Assembly (NCBI GenBank): GCA_030038435.1
Contig: JASHOY010000400.1
Coordinates: 1 to 54,777, forward strand
Length of the DNA stretch: 54,777 nucleotides
Direction: 5' to 3'
Source: Acidobacteriaceae bacterium
Lineage (GTDB): Bacteria; Acidobacteriota; Terriglobia; Terriglobales; Acidobacteriaceae
Below the pieces are notes generated by a model. That model ran no database searches. It saw nothing but the letters and a program-made list of their open reading frames with translations, and had not been told where the DNA came from. The translations under genes were made by a program, and so were the position numbers. Positions within the stretch are counted from its first letter, which is position 1, and each line of letters starts with the position of its first letter. Positions 43,432 through 51,816 of the stretch are shown in pieces.

Positions 43432-45162
43432 ATGCCAGTAATTCCGACCCCCCATCCGGTACCGATTCCGATACCGATTCCAATTCCGGCGCCCATCCCG
43501 GCGCCCACGCAGACCCAGCTCCAGGCCGGACTCGGCGGAGCCATCGGGAGCGCGTTCAACGCAGCTCTCAGCCAATTAATATTCGTCGAATACAGCGGGA
43601 AACTTTCGTCTCTCACCGTTCCCCCCGCATCCACAACTTACAAGGTGTTGGGAACTGGCTACACCAACCCCGAAGACGTGAAGCTGAGCGTGGATGGAAC
43701 TCACGCCTATGTAACGGAACGGAGCGGTGACTTGGTGAAAGTGGCGCTGAGCAGCGCCAATCGCAGCGCCGCTACTGTAGTAGCCACGGGAATGAATGCG
43801 CCTCAGCAGATGTTTCTCGACGAGTTGCATAACGCCGCATACGTGGTGGAATACGCTTCGCCAGGACGGCTGCTGAAGGTCAATCTGACCAGCGGCGCCT
43901 TGACGGTGATCACTTCCGCGCTCAGTTACCCGATCGGCGTGGTGCTGAGTTCGGATCTGCAGTATGCCTATGTCAGCGATCAGGCGGGACACATCAACGA
44001 AGTGCAGATCAGCAGCGGCACGGTCATCGCCATTGCCTCGGGATTGACCAATCCCTTCTTCCTCACCTGGGCGGATGCGGCGCAGGATTCTCTCTATGTT
44101 CCGCAGCGCGATCCTTCCAACTCCATTGTTACGGTGAGCGTGACCAGCGGGAAGGTGAACACGGTGGTGAGCGGAGTGCCCTTCCGGCCCTCGAGCGTGA
44201 CCGTACCGTACTCCGGACAGCTTCTGGTCTGCTGCGACAGCGTAATTGAAGAAGTCATGTTTGGCGGTATCACGAGCACCGCGCCGCTGCTGATGGGCAT
44301 CGGGCAGATCCCTGCCAATTACATCAACACATCGACGGGACTGGCCACCACTCCCTCGGGCTCGCCGTATCAGGTGACTGATGCGCCGTTCGGCGGAACG
44401 CTGCCCATCATGGTCAATTATCAGACGGCAGACGGTGCCAATGCTCGTTATTACCAGGTGCTTGTGGATGGCGCGATTCAAACCGGGAGCTGGACCGTTT
44501 ATCAGTGGAACGGCACCACCAACCAGCTGATCACAGTGCCATCGGCGACGATCGGCTCTTCGACTGGTTGCTATCCCGTTCACCCGGTAGCGGATTTGTT
44601 TAACTATCAGCCACCGGCGCTGGGATATGAGCTGAACAGCGTTGCGCTCACCAATGGGTTGCATACCATTGAGCTGCAATTCCTGGATGCGGCGGGTAAC
44701 AAGCTCACCCCAAACCTGGTGAGCCAGACGCTGCTGATCGAGGTGAACAATCAGCCATGCGTCGCCGTGCTCGATGCGCCGGTGCTGAATACATCGCCGA
44801 CTACAACAGGCGCCGACAGTTGCGGAGTGCTGCACTATGGCAAGAACACAGCCACCACGGTGTCGCTGGCGTTTACGGCGAGCCAGCCGGCGAATTATGC
44901 AACATTTTCGCTGGCGCTGGTGCGGGGCGTAACCGGGCTGGGATCGCCGCCACTGCCGGCGGCTCTGCCTAGCGGACCGGTAACTGCTGCTCCGGGTGAC
45001 TCGCCGGTTTCGCCGGCGCCGACCGTGGGCGACCTGCTGGGATCGTGCCCTACAGCCGGGTTTGCGGCAGACTTGTATGTGGCCGCTACCATGACCAACG
45101 GCAATGGACGACAAAGCCAATACGACGCCCAATATCTGATGGGTTTTGTCTTGACAGCGTGA
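43432..45162 (+). CDS. Beta-propeller (NHL/YVTN-like) protein with Pro-rich N-terminus
   Basis: A 576-residue protein. ATG 43432 follows AAAGGAG. The N-terminus is a Pro/Ile repeat (PHPVPIPIPIPIPAPIPAP) and there is no signal peptide. Residues about 45-290 contain repeated blades such as YTNPEDVKLSVDGTHAYVTE, LSYPIGVVLSSDLQYAYVSD and LTNPFFLTWADAAQDSLYVP, typical of SMP-30/NHL or YVTN propellers. The second half, with Cys residues and beta-rich segments (LHTIELQFLDAAGNKL), is not recognised. The role is unknown; it is convergent with another Pro-rich orphan protein. Confidence 0.75.
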   Translation: MPVIPTPHPVPIPIPIPIPAPIPAPTQTQLQAGLGGAIGSAFNAALSQLIFVEYSGKLSSLTVPPASTTYKVLGTGYTNPEDVKLSVDGTHAYVTERSGDLVKVALSSANRSAATVVATGMNAPQQMFLDELHNAAYVVEYASPGRLLKVNLTSGALTVITSALSYPIGVVLSSDLQYAYVSDQAGHINEVQISSGTVIAIASGLTNPFFLTWADAAQDSLYVPQRDPSNSIVTVSVTSGKVNTVVSGVPFRPSSVTVPYSGQLLVCCDSVIEEVMFGGITSTAPLLMGIGQIPANYINTSTGLATTPSGSPYQVTDAPFGGTLPIMVNYQTADGANARYYQVLVDGAIQTGSWTVYQWNGTTNQLITVPSATIGSSTGCYPVHPVADLFNYQPPALGYELNSVALTNGLHTIELQFLDAAGNKLTPNLVSQTLLIEVNNQPCVAVLDAPVLNTSPTTTGADSCGVLHYGKNTATTVSLAFTASQPANYATFSLALVRGVTGLGSPPLPAALPSGPVTAAPGDSPVSPAPTVGDLLGSCPTAGFAADLYVAATMTNGNGRQSQYDAQYLMGFVLTA

Positions 45163-45409
45163 GCAGAAACGGATGATTACCCTGCTGACAGAGCGAACAA
45201 CCCACCTTGGGGCGCAGCAAGATCGCGCCTCAGGTGGGTATCGGCGAAGCAAATTTGTGAGCTCGGCGGCCAGCAACTCGCCTGTGCGAAGACGGCGGCG
45301 CTAGTCGTATAAGGCAGAGGAGATTTTTCTCCTTCTGCAAAACACGGCCGGATTGAGCGCAGGGGCGATGCAATTCCCATGTCGCGCCGGTTCGCCGCCG
45401 CACGCACGG

Positions 45410-46816
45410 CTAGGTAATGACCACGCCCCAGTCGGTCCGCGGTTCCATCCGAATCACTTTCAGGATTTTGAGCTCGCCCACCGGTTTGCTGCCAGCGGTC
45501 CTGAAATCGATGCCGCCTGTTCCATCCGCGTTTAACTTGCCCTGGTTGCGAATCTTCTTCAGGAACTCCAGCATCTGGACATAGGCGTTCTGGCCGGCAA
45601 TGCCGCCGCCGAGGAGCCGGCAAAGCTCTCCGTAGGAATGCAGCAAGTCGTAGCCGGCAACAATGCCGAGATGCCCGTCGTTGGAATCGTCTCCATAATG
45701 GATGCGGTCAATGCGGACCCGGGCCAGGAAGTCCCCCCAGGGAATCGTGTCCATCGCGCGCTCGGGGAACGATGCATTATGTTGGTCGGTCTGATATTTC
45801 TGGGTGTTCCATACATTACCGCGCACGCGAAAAAGATAGACATTCATTCGTACCAGCGGCAGTAAACGAATCACTGATTTTACGGCCTTGGGCGCCGGTG
45901 CATTAACCGGCTGATTGCCGGGATTGTAGCCGGGCTTTGCGTCGGTAGCTCGCCAGCCTGGGTTGAAATGCTGTCTGGTAATGGTATCGCCCAAAGCGGC
46001 CCGAAGCTTTGCCACGCTGGACTCGATACCGGTGGCCTCTACGGTAGCCGTGCCGAATGCGTCAGGCGCATCGCTGCGCAGGTCGGAGAGCAGAGGAAAC
46101 TTGCTCGCCGTGTCGAAATCGTAAGCAATGCTGACGGTGGTGTAGAGGCAATTGTCGCCGTTGCCCTTGCGGTAATACACTTTGTTGCGCAGGTCGGGGA
46201 TGCTGAACGGGTGCCATGAAGCCGACATGTTCATGTCTCTCCGCAGCGAGATGACCTTGGCCTTGGGGGTGCAGCCATTGTGCAACTTCACCTGGCTGGG
46301 CTGGCGCAGTTCGCCGCGGAATCCCAGCTTCAGGTGCGGATACTCCTTGATTGAGGGAATCAACGTGTCATCGACGCCCTTGTAGGTGTCGGGGTATTCA
46401 ACAAACCCGGCTTTGAGCATGGCTTCAAGCAGCTCCAGCCAGGCCACCTGGTCCTTCGAAGGGCTGAGGGAATCAAAGTTCGGCTTTATCGTGCCGGTAT
46501 CCTTGTAGGCGGTCTTATAGAACTTCTTCTTATCCTGGGGCGTGCATTCCTGGTAGAAATGATTTGCCCACCACTCGTAGCAGAATTTCTTCGGCACGTT
46601 TACATAAAGCGGAGCCGACTCGCGGAAATGAGCATCGTAGGGATCCGCGTTTGCGGAGGTCCCGCGTGCAATCTTGGAGCAGTTTGGCCGGTGCTGAATG
46701 CCTCGAATCGGCACCCTGACTCCTCCGCATTCCGGGCATGTCGATGGGCTCGCGCCGAAACTGGGCGGTGAACCGATGGGCGGTGGGCCGATGGGCGGCG
46801 GGCCTTGGTGGGCCAT
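45410..46816 (-). CDS. Orphan protein with Pro-rich N-terminus and zinc-ribbon-like Cys
   Basis: A 468-residue protein, not recognised. ATG 46816 follows AGGAGG at good spacing; the frame is open upstream to 46933 but without a better start. It begins MAHQGPPPIGPPPIGSPP, then CPECGGVRVPIRGIQHRPNC, a possible zinc site. The remaining ~400 residues are mixed alpha/beta with Trp/Tyr-rich parts (FCYEWWANHFYQECTPQDKK, NKVYYRKGNGDNCLYTTVSI, RIHYGDDSNDGHLGIVAGYD). There is no signal peptide or membrane helix. The Pro-rich start resembles that of the convergent propeller protein, so the pair might be exported or displayed by the same unknown route (speculative). Confidence 0.68.
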   Translation of the reverse strand: MAHQGPPPIGPPPIGSPPSFGASPSTCPECGGVRVPIRGIQHRPNCSKIARGTSANADPYDAHFRESAPLYVNVPKKFCYEWWANHFYQECTPQDKKKFYKTAYKDTGTIKPNFDSLSPSKDQVAWLELLEAMLKAGFVEYPDTYKGVDDTLIPSIKEYPHLKLGFRGELRQPSQVKLHNGCTPKAKVISLRRDMNMSASWHPFSIPDLRNKVYYRKGNGDNCLYTTVSIAYDFDTASKFPLLSDLRSDAPDAFGTATVEATGIESSVAKLRAALGDTITRQHFNPGWRATDAKPGYNPGNQPVNAPAPKAVKSVIRLLPLVRMNVYLFRVRGNVWNTQKYQTDQHNASFPERAMDTIPWGDFLARVRIDRIHYGDDSNDGHLGIVAGYDLLHSYGELCRLLGGGIAGQNAYVQMLEFLKKIRNQGKLNADGTGGIDFRTAGSKPVGELKILKVIRMEPRTDWGVVIT

Positions 46817-47140
46817 GATGGTAACCTCCTTTTGGCCTGAAATGGCGGATAAGGACCTTGCGCGATAAAGGCACGCGGTGCGGAGAACACTCGACGGGAC
46901 GCGCGCAAAGGAATCGATCTGACGGGGAAGCACGCTTCCCGCCGTTTACAAGCGGCAGGATATCAGGCAACATTCTTGCACTGGAGGCGCGGTGCGTCAA
47001 CAAGGCAGAAGCTGGAGATTATCGGCAACACGGTGAATGGAGTTGAAAAAGGGCGAACACCGCAGCCTGCACTCCATGGGACTGATTTATGATGTTGGCT
47101 AACTTTCATTAGCCCTGTTTATGACGGGGGAGGCGAACGC
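46817..47140. other. Divergent spacer between the orphan gene and the regulator
   Basis: About 320 bases between the orphan gene (minus) and the rhamnose regulator (plus). It holds an inverted repeat (47097-47114) close to the regulator start. No other gene or RNA was recognised. Confidence 0.5.
47097..47114. promoter_or_regulatory. Inverted repeat GGCTAA-N6-TTAGCC, candidate autoregulatory operator
   Basis: A perfect dyad of 6-base arms, 26 bases upstream of the GTG start of the regulator and adjacent to its ribosome site. Dyads of this size in this position often bind the gene's own product. No second copy was found upstream of rhaEW. Confidence 0.45.
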
Positions 47141-48244
47141 GTGCCCAAGGCGAAGATTAAAAGGCTTTACCTGATTCCGATCTTGTCGAAAGCGCTGGAT
47201 GTGCTTGAGCTGCTGGAGCAGAATAATTCTCCGGCCAGCCTGGAAGACGTGTACCAGAAGACGCATATTTCGAAGACCAGCGTGTACCGGATATTGAAGA
47301 CGCTGGTGCATCGCGGATACGTGGCCCAGGCGCAGAACGGGCAATACCGGCTGGTGTCGCGGCCGCGGCGTCTACGTTTCGGCTTTGCGGCGTCGAGCGC
47401 GGAGATGCCATTCGCCATTGCGGTGACGCAGAGCATCACGGCGGCGGCGGCGGCTTCAGGGGTGGAGATTCTGGTTCTCGACAATCGTTACGATCCGGAC
47501 GTGGCGGTGCAGAACGCCGAGGAGTTTGTGGCCAAGCGCGTGGACCTGGTGCTGGAGTTTCAGGTGGAAGAAGCGGTGGCGCCGCGTGTGGCGCACATCT
47601 TCAAGCAGGCGGATATTCCCCTGGTGGCGATTGACGTGCCGCACCCCAATGCGACCTATTTCGGGGTGGATAATTTCGAGGTGGGATTCGAGGCCGGCGC
47701 GGTGCTGGCGCAACACGCGCTGCGCAAATGGAAGGGCACCGCCGACCGGGTGCTGGGGGTGGGATTTTCCGAAGCCGGAAGCTATGTACAGAGCCGTATC
47801 GCCGGGGCCTTCGATGCCATCCGGCAGCGCCTGCCGGAGATTCCAGGAGACCGGTATTTACAGATTGAAGGACGCGGTATGCGGGCGCCGAGCCAGCGGG
47901 CGATTGCAGAGTTTTTGCGCGTCGAGGCCAAAAAACAGCGGGTACTGGTGGCGGCGGCGACCGACTCCAGTGCGCTGGGCGTGCTGGACGCGGTGCGCGC
48001 GGCCGGGCGGGAGCAGGACTTCGCCATCGTGGGGCAGGACTGCATTCCCGAAGTGCTTGACGAGATGCGCAAAGAGTCCAGCGCGGTGATCGGGTCAATT
48101 TCGCACGAGGTGGAAAGTTACGGCCCGCGGCTGATTCAACTGGGAATTTCGCTGCTGCGGGGCTATGCCGTGCCCCCGTATAACTATGTGCGGCACAAAG
48201 TGGTGACGGCGGAAACGCTGGGTGCGGAGGAGAAAGCGGGATAG
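47141..48244 (+). CDS. Sugar-responsive regulator: IclR-type HTH fused to LacI/periplasmic-type binding domain
   Basis: A 367-residue transcription factor, probably the rhamnose regulator. Residues about 12-60 form an IclR-like winged HTH (LSKALDVLELLEQNNSPASL, KTHISKTSVYRILKTLVHRG). From about 75 a periplasmic-binding-protein fold follows (LRFGFAASSAEMPFAIAV, VDLVLEFQVEEAVAPRV, NFEVGFEAGAVLAQHALRKW, AAATDSSALGVLDAVRAAGR, FAIVGQDCIPEVLDEMR), as in LacI regulators and sugar-binding proteins. IclR proteins normally carry a GAF-like effector domain, so the fusion is unusual. The GTG start has GGGGGAGG upstream. It is followed by rhaEW 204 bases on; rhamnose or rhamnulose is the likely effector (inference). 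Confidence 0.85.
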   Translation: MPKAKIKRLYLIPILSKALDVLELLEQNNSPASLEDVYQKTHISKTSVYRILKTLVHRGYVAQAQNGQYRLVSRPRRLRFGFAASSAEMPFAIAVTQSITAAAAASGVEILVLDNRYDPDVAVQNAEEFVAKRVDLVLEFQVEEAVAPRVAHIFKQADIPLVAIDVPHPNATYFGVDNFEVGFEAGAVLAQHALRKWKGTADRVLGVGFSEAGSYVQSRIAGAFDAIRQRLPEIPGDRYLQIEGRGMRAPSQRAIAEFLRVEAKKQRVLVAAATDSSALGVLDAVRAAGREQDFAIVGQDCIPEVLDEMRKESSAVIGSISHEVESYGPRLIQLGISLLRGYAVPPYNYVRHKVVTAETLGAEEKAG

Positions 48245-48357
48245 CAGATTCGCTTCCGCGGTGTCGCTTGGGGAGGGCGGGCGCGGATCATCCCGGAAGG
48301 CAGGATCGGGATCGGTCCGCTGCTGATAGAAGTGGCTCGTGCAGTTGAGGAATGTGG

Positions 48358-48379
48358 TACGCGTGGCCGGAGACGCGTA
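48358..48379. promoter_or_regulatory. Inverted repeat TACGCGT-N8-ACGCGTA upstream of rhaEW
   Basis: A perfect 7-base-arm dyad about 70 bases before the rhaEW start. It is a candidate operator for the regulator encoded just upstream, but it shares no core with the other dyads in the locus. Confidence 0.45.
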
Positions 48380-48448
48380 AACTGCCGCGGCGAACGGCGT
48401 ATCATTTTCATAGAGGTTTTCTCTACTTCCTCTCACACCGTGGTGACT

Positions 48449-50668
48449 ATGAATTTAGCTTCTCCCGCCGCTGCAGGACTTGAATTGGTTGAAGATCGCT
48501 GGGACCCAGGCGTAGCTGCGGCCCTGGACGAGGCCGAGTTGCTGCGCTACCGTTCGAATCTTCTCGGATCGGATCTGCGCCTTACCAACTTTGCCGGGGG
48601 CAATACCAGTTCGAAGATTTCCGATGTAGATCCGCTAACCGGCGCGCCGGTCGAAGTCCTGTGGGTGAAAGGCTCCGGGGGCGACCTGGGAAGCATCAAG
48701 CGAACCGGATTTGCCACGCTGTATCTCAACAAGCTGCTGGCGCTGGAGCGGATTTACGGCGGCGTGGACACCGAGGACCAGATGGCGGAGATGTATCCGA
48801 TGTGCTCATTCCGGGGAAACCCGGTGGCGGCATCGATCGATACTCCCCTGCATGGGTTCTTGCCCTTCGCTCATGTGGATCATCTGCACCCGGATTGGGC
48901 GATTGCCGTGGCCGCGGCGGCCAACGGCAAAGAGAAGATGGAAGAGTTCAATCGCGAGTTCGGGCACTCGCTGGTGTGGCTGCCGTGGCAGCGGCCGGGC
49001 TTTGAGCTGGCCATGATGATGAAGCGTGCGGTTGAGGAGCATCCAGGCTGCGATGGCATTCTGCTGGGCGGTCACGGATTGTTTACCTGGGGCCCGACCC
49101 AGCGCGAGTGCTATCTGAACACCATCACCGCGATCGACCATTTTGGGCAATTCATTCAGCGTCACGCGGCCGCCAAGGGGACAGCGCGGTTTGGCGGCCA
49201 GGCGGTGCCGGCGCGCCCGGACCGCAGGGACATGGCGGCAGCGATTGCGCCGTTTCTGCGCGGACGCATCAGCGCGCAGCGGAGATGGATTTCCAGTTTC
49301 AGCGACGCGCCGGACGTGCTGCAGTTTGTCAACTCGGCGCATGCGCGGGAGCTGGCTTTTCTGGGCACGAGTTGTCCGGATCACTTCATCCGCACCAAGA
49401 TCCGGCCATTGTTTGTGCACTGGGCGCCCAACGAGGGACTGCCGGAGCTGAAGCGCAACATCGATTATGCGCTGGCAGAGTATCGCAACCAGTACCGCGC
49501 CTACTACCGGACCTTTGCCACGCCGCAGTCTCCGGCGCTGCGCGATGCCAGCCCTGCGGTGGTGCTGATCCCCGGCCTGGGCATGTTCAGCTATGGGAAA
49601 AACAAGACCGAAGCGCGAATCACCGGTGAGTTTTATACCAATGCGATTCACGTGATGGAAGGCGCGAGCTTGCTGGGCTCGGGAGCCGTTTCAGGGCGTG
49701 TGCCGCAGTGCGGGCCGGGGATGGATCCGGCGTGCTTCAAGGTCTTCACAAACTACGTCGCGCTGCCCGCTGCCGAGGCATTTCGCATTGAGTATTGGCT
49801 GCTGGAAGACGCCAAGCTGAAACGGCAGCCTGCGGAGAAGGAATTGAGCCGGCGCGTGGCGCTGGTGATCGGCGGGGCGAGCGGCATAGGGCGCGAAGTG
49901 GCGCGCATGGCCGCGGTACGCGGCGCGCACGTGATGGTGGCCGACCTGGATGGCGCGGGCGCGGCACAGGTGGCGGCCGATCTGAAGTCCCTGACGCTGC
50001 CGGAACTCGTGGAAGCGACGCGCGTGGACGTTCGCAAGCGTGGGGACATCCGTGAGGCGATGAAGGCCACGGTGGCGGCCTTCGGCGGTATCGACATCCT
50101 GGTGAATACTGCGGCGATTTATCCCCTGCTTTCGGAATCGACGATTCCCGACGAGGGATGGGCGGCAACGCTGAACGTAAACGTAACTGCGAATTTCGTG
50201 CTGGCCGACGAGATCGCGGGAATCTTCCGCGACCAGGCGTTGCATGGGACGATTGTGTTCACCAGTTCGGCGAATGGAGTGATGGCGCGGCAGGGCAGCG
50301 AAGCCTATGACGTGAGCAAGGCGGCGCTGTCGCACCTGATCCGCGAGCTGGCCGTGGCCCATGCGCCCAATGTGCGCGTGAACGGCATCAGCCCGGCGAC
50401 GGTGGTGAAGGGATCGGCACTGTTCCGGCGCGATGTGATTCGCGCCACCCTGATCAAGTACAAGATTCCGTTTCAGGAGTCGTTCAGCGACGAGGAACTG
50501 CGCAGCCGCCTGGCGGCTTACTACGCGGAGCACGCGCTGACGCGCAAGACCATCGAGCCGGCCGATTGCGCAGAGGCGATTTTGTTCCTGGCCAGCCCGC
50601 GCTCCCGCTGCACCACGGGACATCTGATTCCGGTGGATGGCGGACTGGCGGATGCGTTTTTGCGTTGA
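48449..50668 (+). CDS. rhaEW: Bifunctional rhamnulose-1-phosphate aldolase / lactaldehyde dehydrogenase
   Basis: A 739-residue fusion enzyme. The N-terminal half is a class II aldolase that splits rhamnulose-1-phosphate into DHAP and L-lactaldehyde; it shows LTNFAGGNTSSKI, the metal His in FAHVDHLHPDW and GILLGGHGLFTWG. The C-terminal half is a short-chain dehydrogenase, with Rossmann motif VIGGASGIGREVARMA, the catalytic Ser in VFTSSANG and YDVSKAA, which oxidises lactaldehyde to lactate with NAD(P)+. ATG 48449 is preferred over the in-frame start at 48332, which would run through the putative operator. Lactate would pass to LutABC encoded 10 kb away. Confidence 0.95.
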   Translation: MNLASPAAAGLELVEDRWDPGVAAALDEAELLRYRSNLLGSDLRLTNFAGGNTSSKISDVDPLTGAPVEVLWVKGSGGDLGSIKRTGFATLYLNKLLALERIYGGVDTEDQMAEMYPMCSFRGNPVAASIDTPLHGFLPFAHVDHLHPDWAIAVAAAANGKEKMEEFNREFGHSLVWLPWQRPGFELAMMMKRAVEEHPGCDGILLGGHGLFTWGPTQRECYLNTITAIDHFGQFIQRHAAAKGTARFGGQAVPARPDRRDMAAAIAPFLRGRISAQRRWISSFSDAPDVLQFVNSAHARELAFLGTSCPDHFIRTKIRPLFVHWAPNEGLPELKRNIDYALAEYRNQYRAYYRTFATPQSPALRDASPAVVLIPGLGMFSYGKNKTEARITGEFYTNAIHVMEGASLLGSGAVSGRVPQCGPGMDPACFKVFTNYVALPAAEAFRIEYWLLEDAKLKRQPAEKELSRRVALVIGGASGIGREVARMAAVRGAHVMVADLDGAGAAQVAADLKSLTLPELVEATRVDVRKRGDIREAMKATVAAFGGIDILVNTAAIYPLLSESTIPDEGWAATLNVNVTANFVLADEIAGIFRDQALHGTIVFTSSANGVMARQGSEAYDVSKAALSHLIRELAVAHAPNVRVNGISPATVVKGSALFRRDVIRATLIKYKIPFQESFSDEELRSRLAAYYAEHALTRKTIEPADCAEAILFLASPRSRCTTGHLIPVDGGLADAFLR

Positions 50669-50976
50669 AGGAGTTTTCTTATCCGGAATTTGCGGCATCC
50701 AACCCCGGTTTCAGAATCGAGACCGTGGGCACCCAGCCGCACTAAGAATCGGTTGAAAAACTCGTGGAAGAGCGGCGCTTTGAAAGGGCACGGCTCTACT
50801 GGCTTGTTGAAAAACTCAATGAAAGTGGCTTTGTAACCAAGTCACGGCTTCAGCCGCGCCGCAAGGCTTGCAAAAAGGGTGGGCTTCAGCCGCGGACAGA
50901 TTTTTTGGCTGGATGAAGTGCGCCAGAAAAAGTTGCTTTTCCACGGATTCTAAAAAAACCTGGATGGGGAGGAAGC
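50669..50976. other. Spacer with repeat fragments between rhaEW and the TIGR03435 gene
   Basis: About 310 bases. TTGAAAAACTC occurs twice (near 50753 and 50803) and GGCTTCAGCCGCG twice (near 50846 and 50883). The minus strand carries GCCGTGCCCTTTCAAAGC, related to the REP-like element at 43.2 kb, and GAATCGAGACCGTGGGCACC resembles the hairpin at 31.1 kb. No gene was seen. Confidence 0.55.
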
Positions 50977-51774
50977 ATGTTCCCTCGACGCCTTGCTTGC
51001 ATTGCTCTCAGCGTTCTGGCGGTCGCAGCGCAGGCGCAGCCAATCGCCCCGAAGCCTGATTCGCCTGCCTTCGAAGTTGCGACCATCAAGCCGACCGAAC
51101 TTCACGCCAAGCAGTCGCGGTATTTGACCATGCAAAGCGCCAACCGCTTTGTGGCGAAGGACTACACGCTGAAGCTGCTCATTGCCGCGGCCTATGACCT
51201 GAATCCCAAAGCCATTCTGGGCGGACCCGCATGGGCCGGCAACGATCACTTCGACATCCTCGCCCTCACGCCGGGGCAGAGCCGCCCCAGCCGCGACCAG
51301 CAGATGGCCATGCTGAGAACGCTGCTGGCGAGGAGATTTCAGCTCAGGTTTCATCGCCAGCAGAAAGAAATGTCAGTTTATGAATTGTCGACCGACAAAG
51401 GCGGCGCCAGGCTGAAGGCCAGCACCTCGGCTCCGGGCGATCCAGCGAAGCTGATCTCCGTGGTGTATCCGGAGCACATTTTGTTGCCCGCGCGCAACGC
51501 CACCATGGATGAGTTCGCTTCGATTCTGCAAAGAGCGATTCTTGACCGGCCGGTGCTCAACAGGACAGGTCTGCAGGGCCGATATGACTTCGATCTGCAG
51601 TGGGCGCCGGATGAATCGCAGTTCGGCGGAGAAATACCGGCAGCCCCTGCGAATGCTCCAGATCCGCCGTTTTTTACCGCCATTCGCGAACAACTGGGAC
51701 TCAGGATCGAGCACGCGCGAGGCCCAGTGGAGGCGCTGATCATTGACCGCGCAGAGCCGCCCACTCCAAACTAG
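50977..51774 (+). CDS. Secreted TIGR03435-family 'soil-associated' protein
   Basis: A 265-residue secreted protein of the TIGR03435 paralogous family, expanded in acidobacteria and of unknown function. It has a signal peptide (LACIALSVLAVAAQAQP), the family's opening FEVATIKPTELHAK, LKLLIAAAYDLNPKAILGGP with WAGNDHFDILA, and LRTLLARRFQLRFHRQQKEM. The family ending follows: VLNRTGLQGRYDFDLQWAPD with GLRIEHARGPVEALIIDRAE. GGGGAGGAAGC lies just before ATG 50977. It sits between rhaEW and rhaB, but a role in rhamnose use is not established. Confidence 0.88.
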   Translation: MFPRRLACIALSVLAVAAQAQPIAPKPDSPAFEVATIKPTELHAKQSRYLTMQSANRFVAKDYTLKLLIAAAYDLNPKAILGGPAWAGNDHFDILALTPGQSRPSRDQQMAMLRTLLARRFQLRFHRQQKEMSVYELSTDKGGARLKASTSAPGDPAKLISVVYPEHILLPARNATMDEFASILQRAILDRPVLNRTGLQGRYDFDLQWAPDESQFGGEIPAAPANAPDPPFFTAIREQLGLRIEHARGPVEALIIDRAEPPTPN

Positions 51775-51816
51775 AATATGTTTTAGAGTCGATAGTCCGG
51801 AGATTTTTCCGCCATC

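Noticed and set aside
43576..45276. 566-codon minus-strand frame opposite the propeller gene
   Set aside because: Arg/His/Gln-rich shadow without a ribosome site; the plus strand has clear propeller blades.
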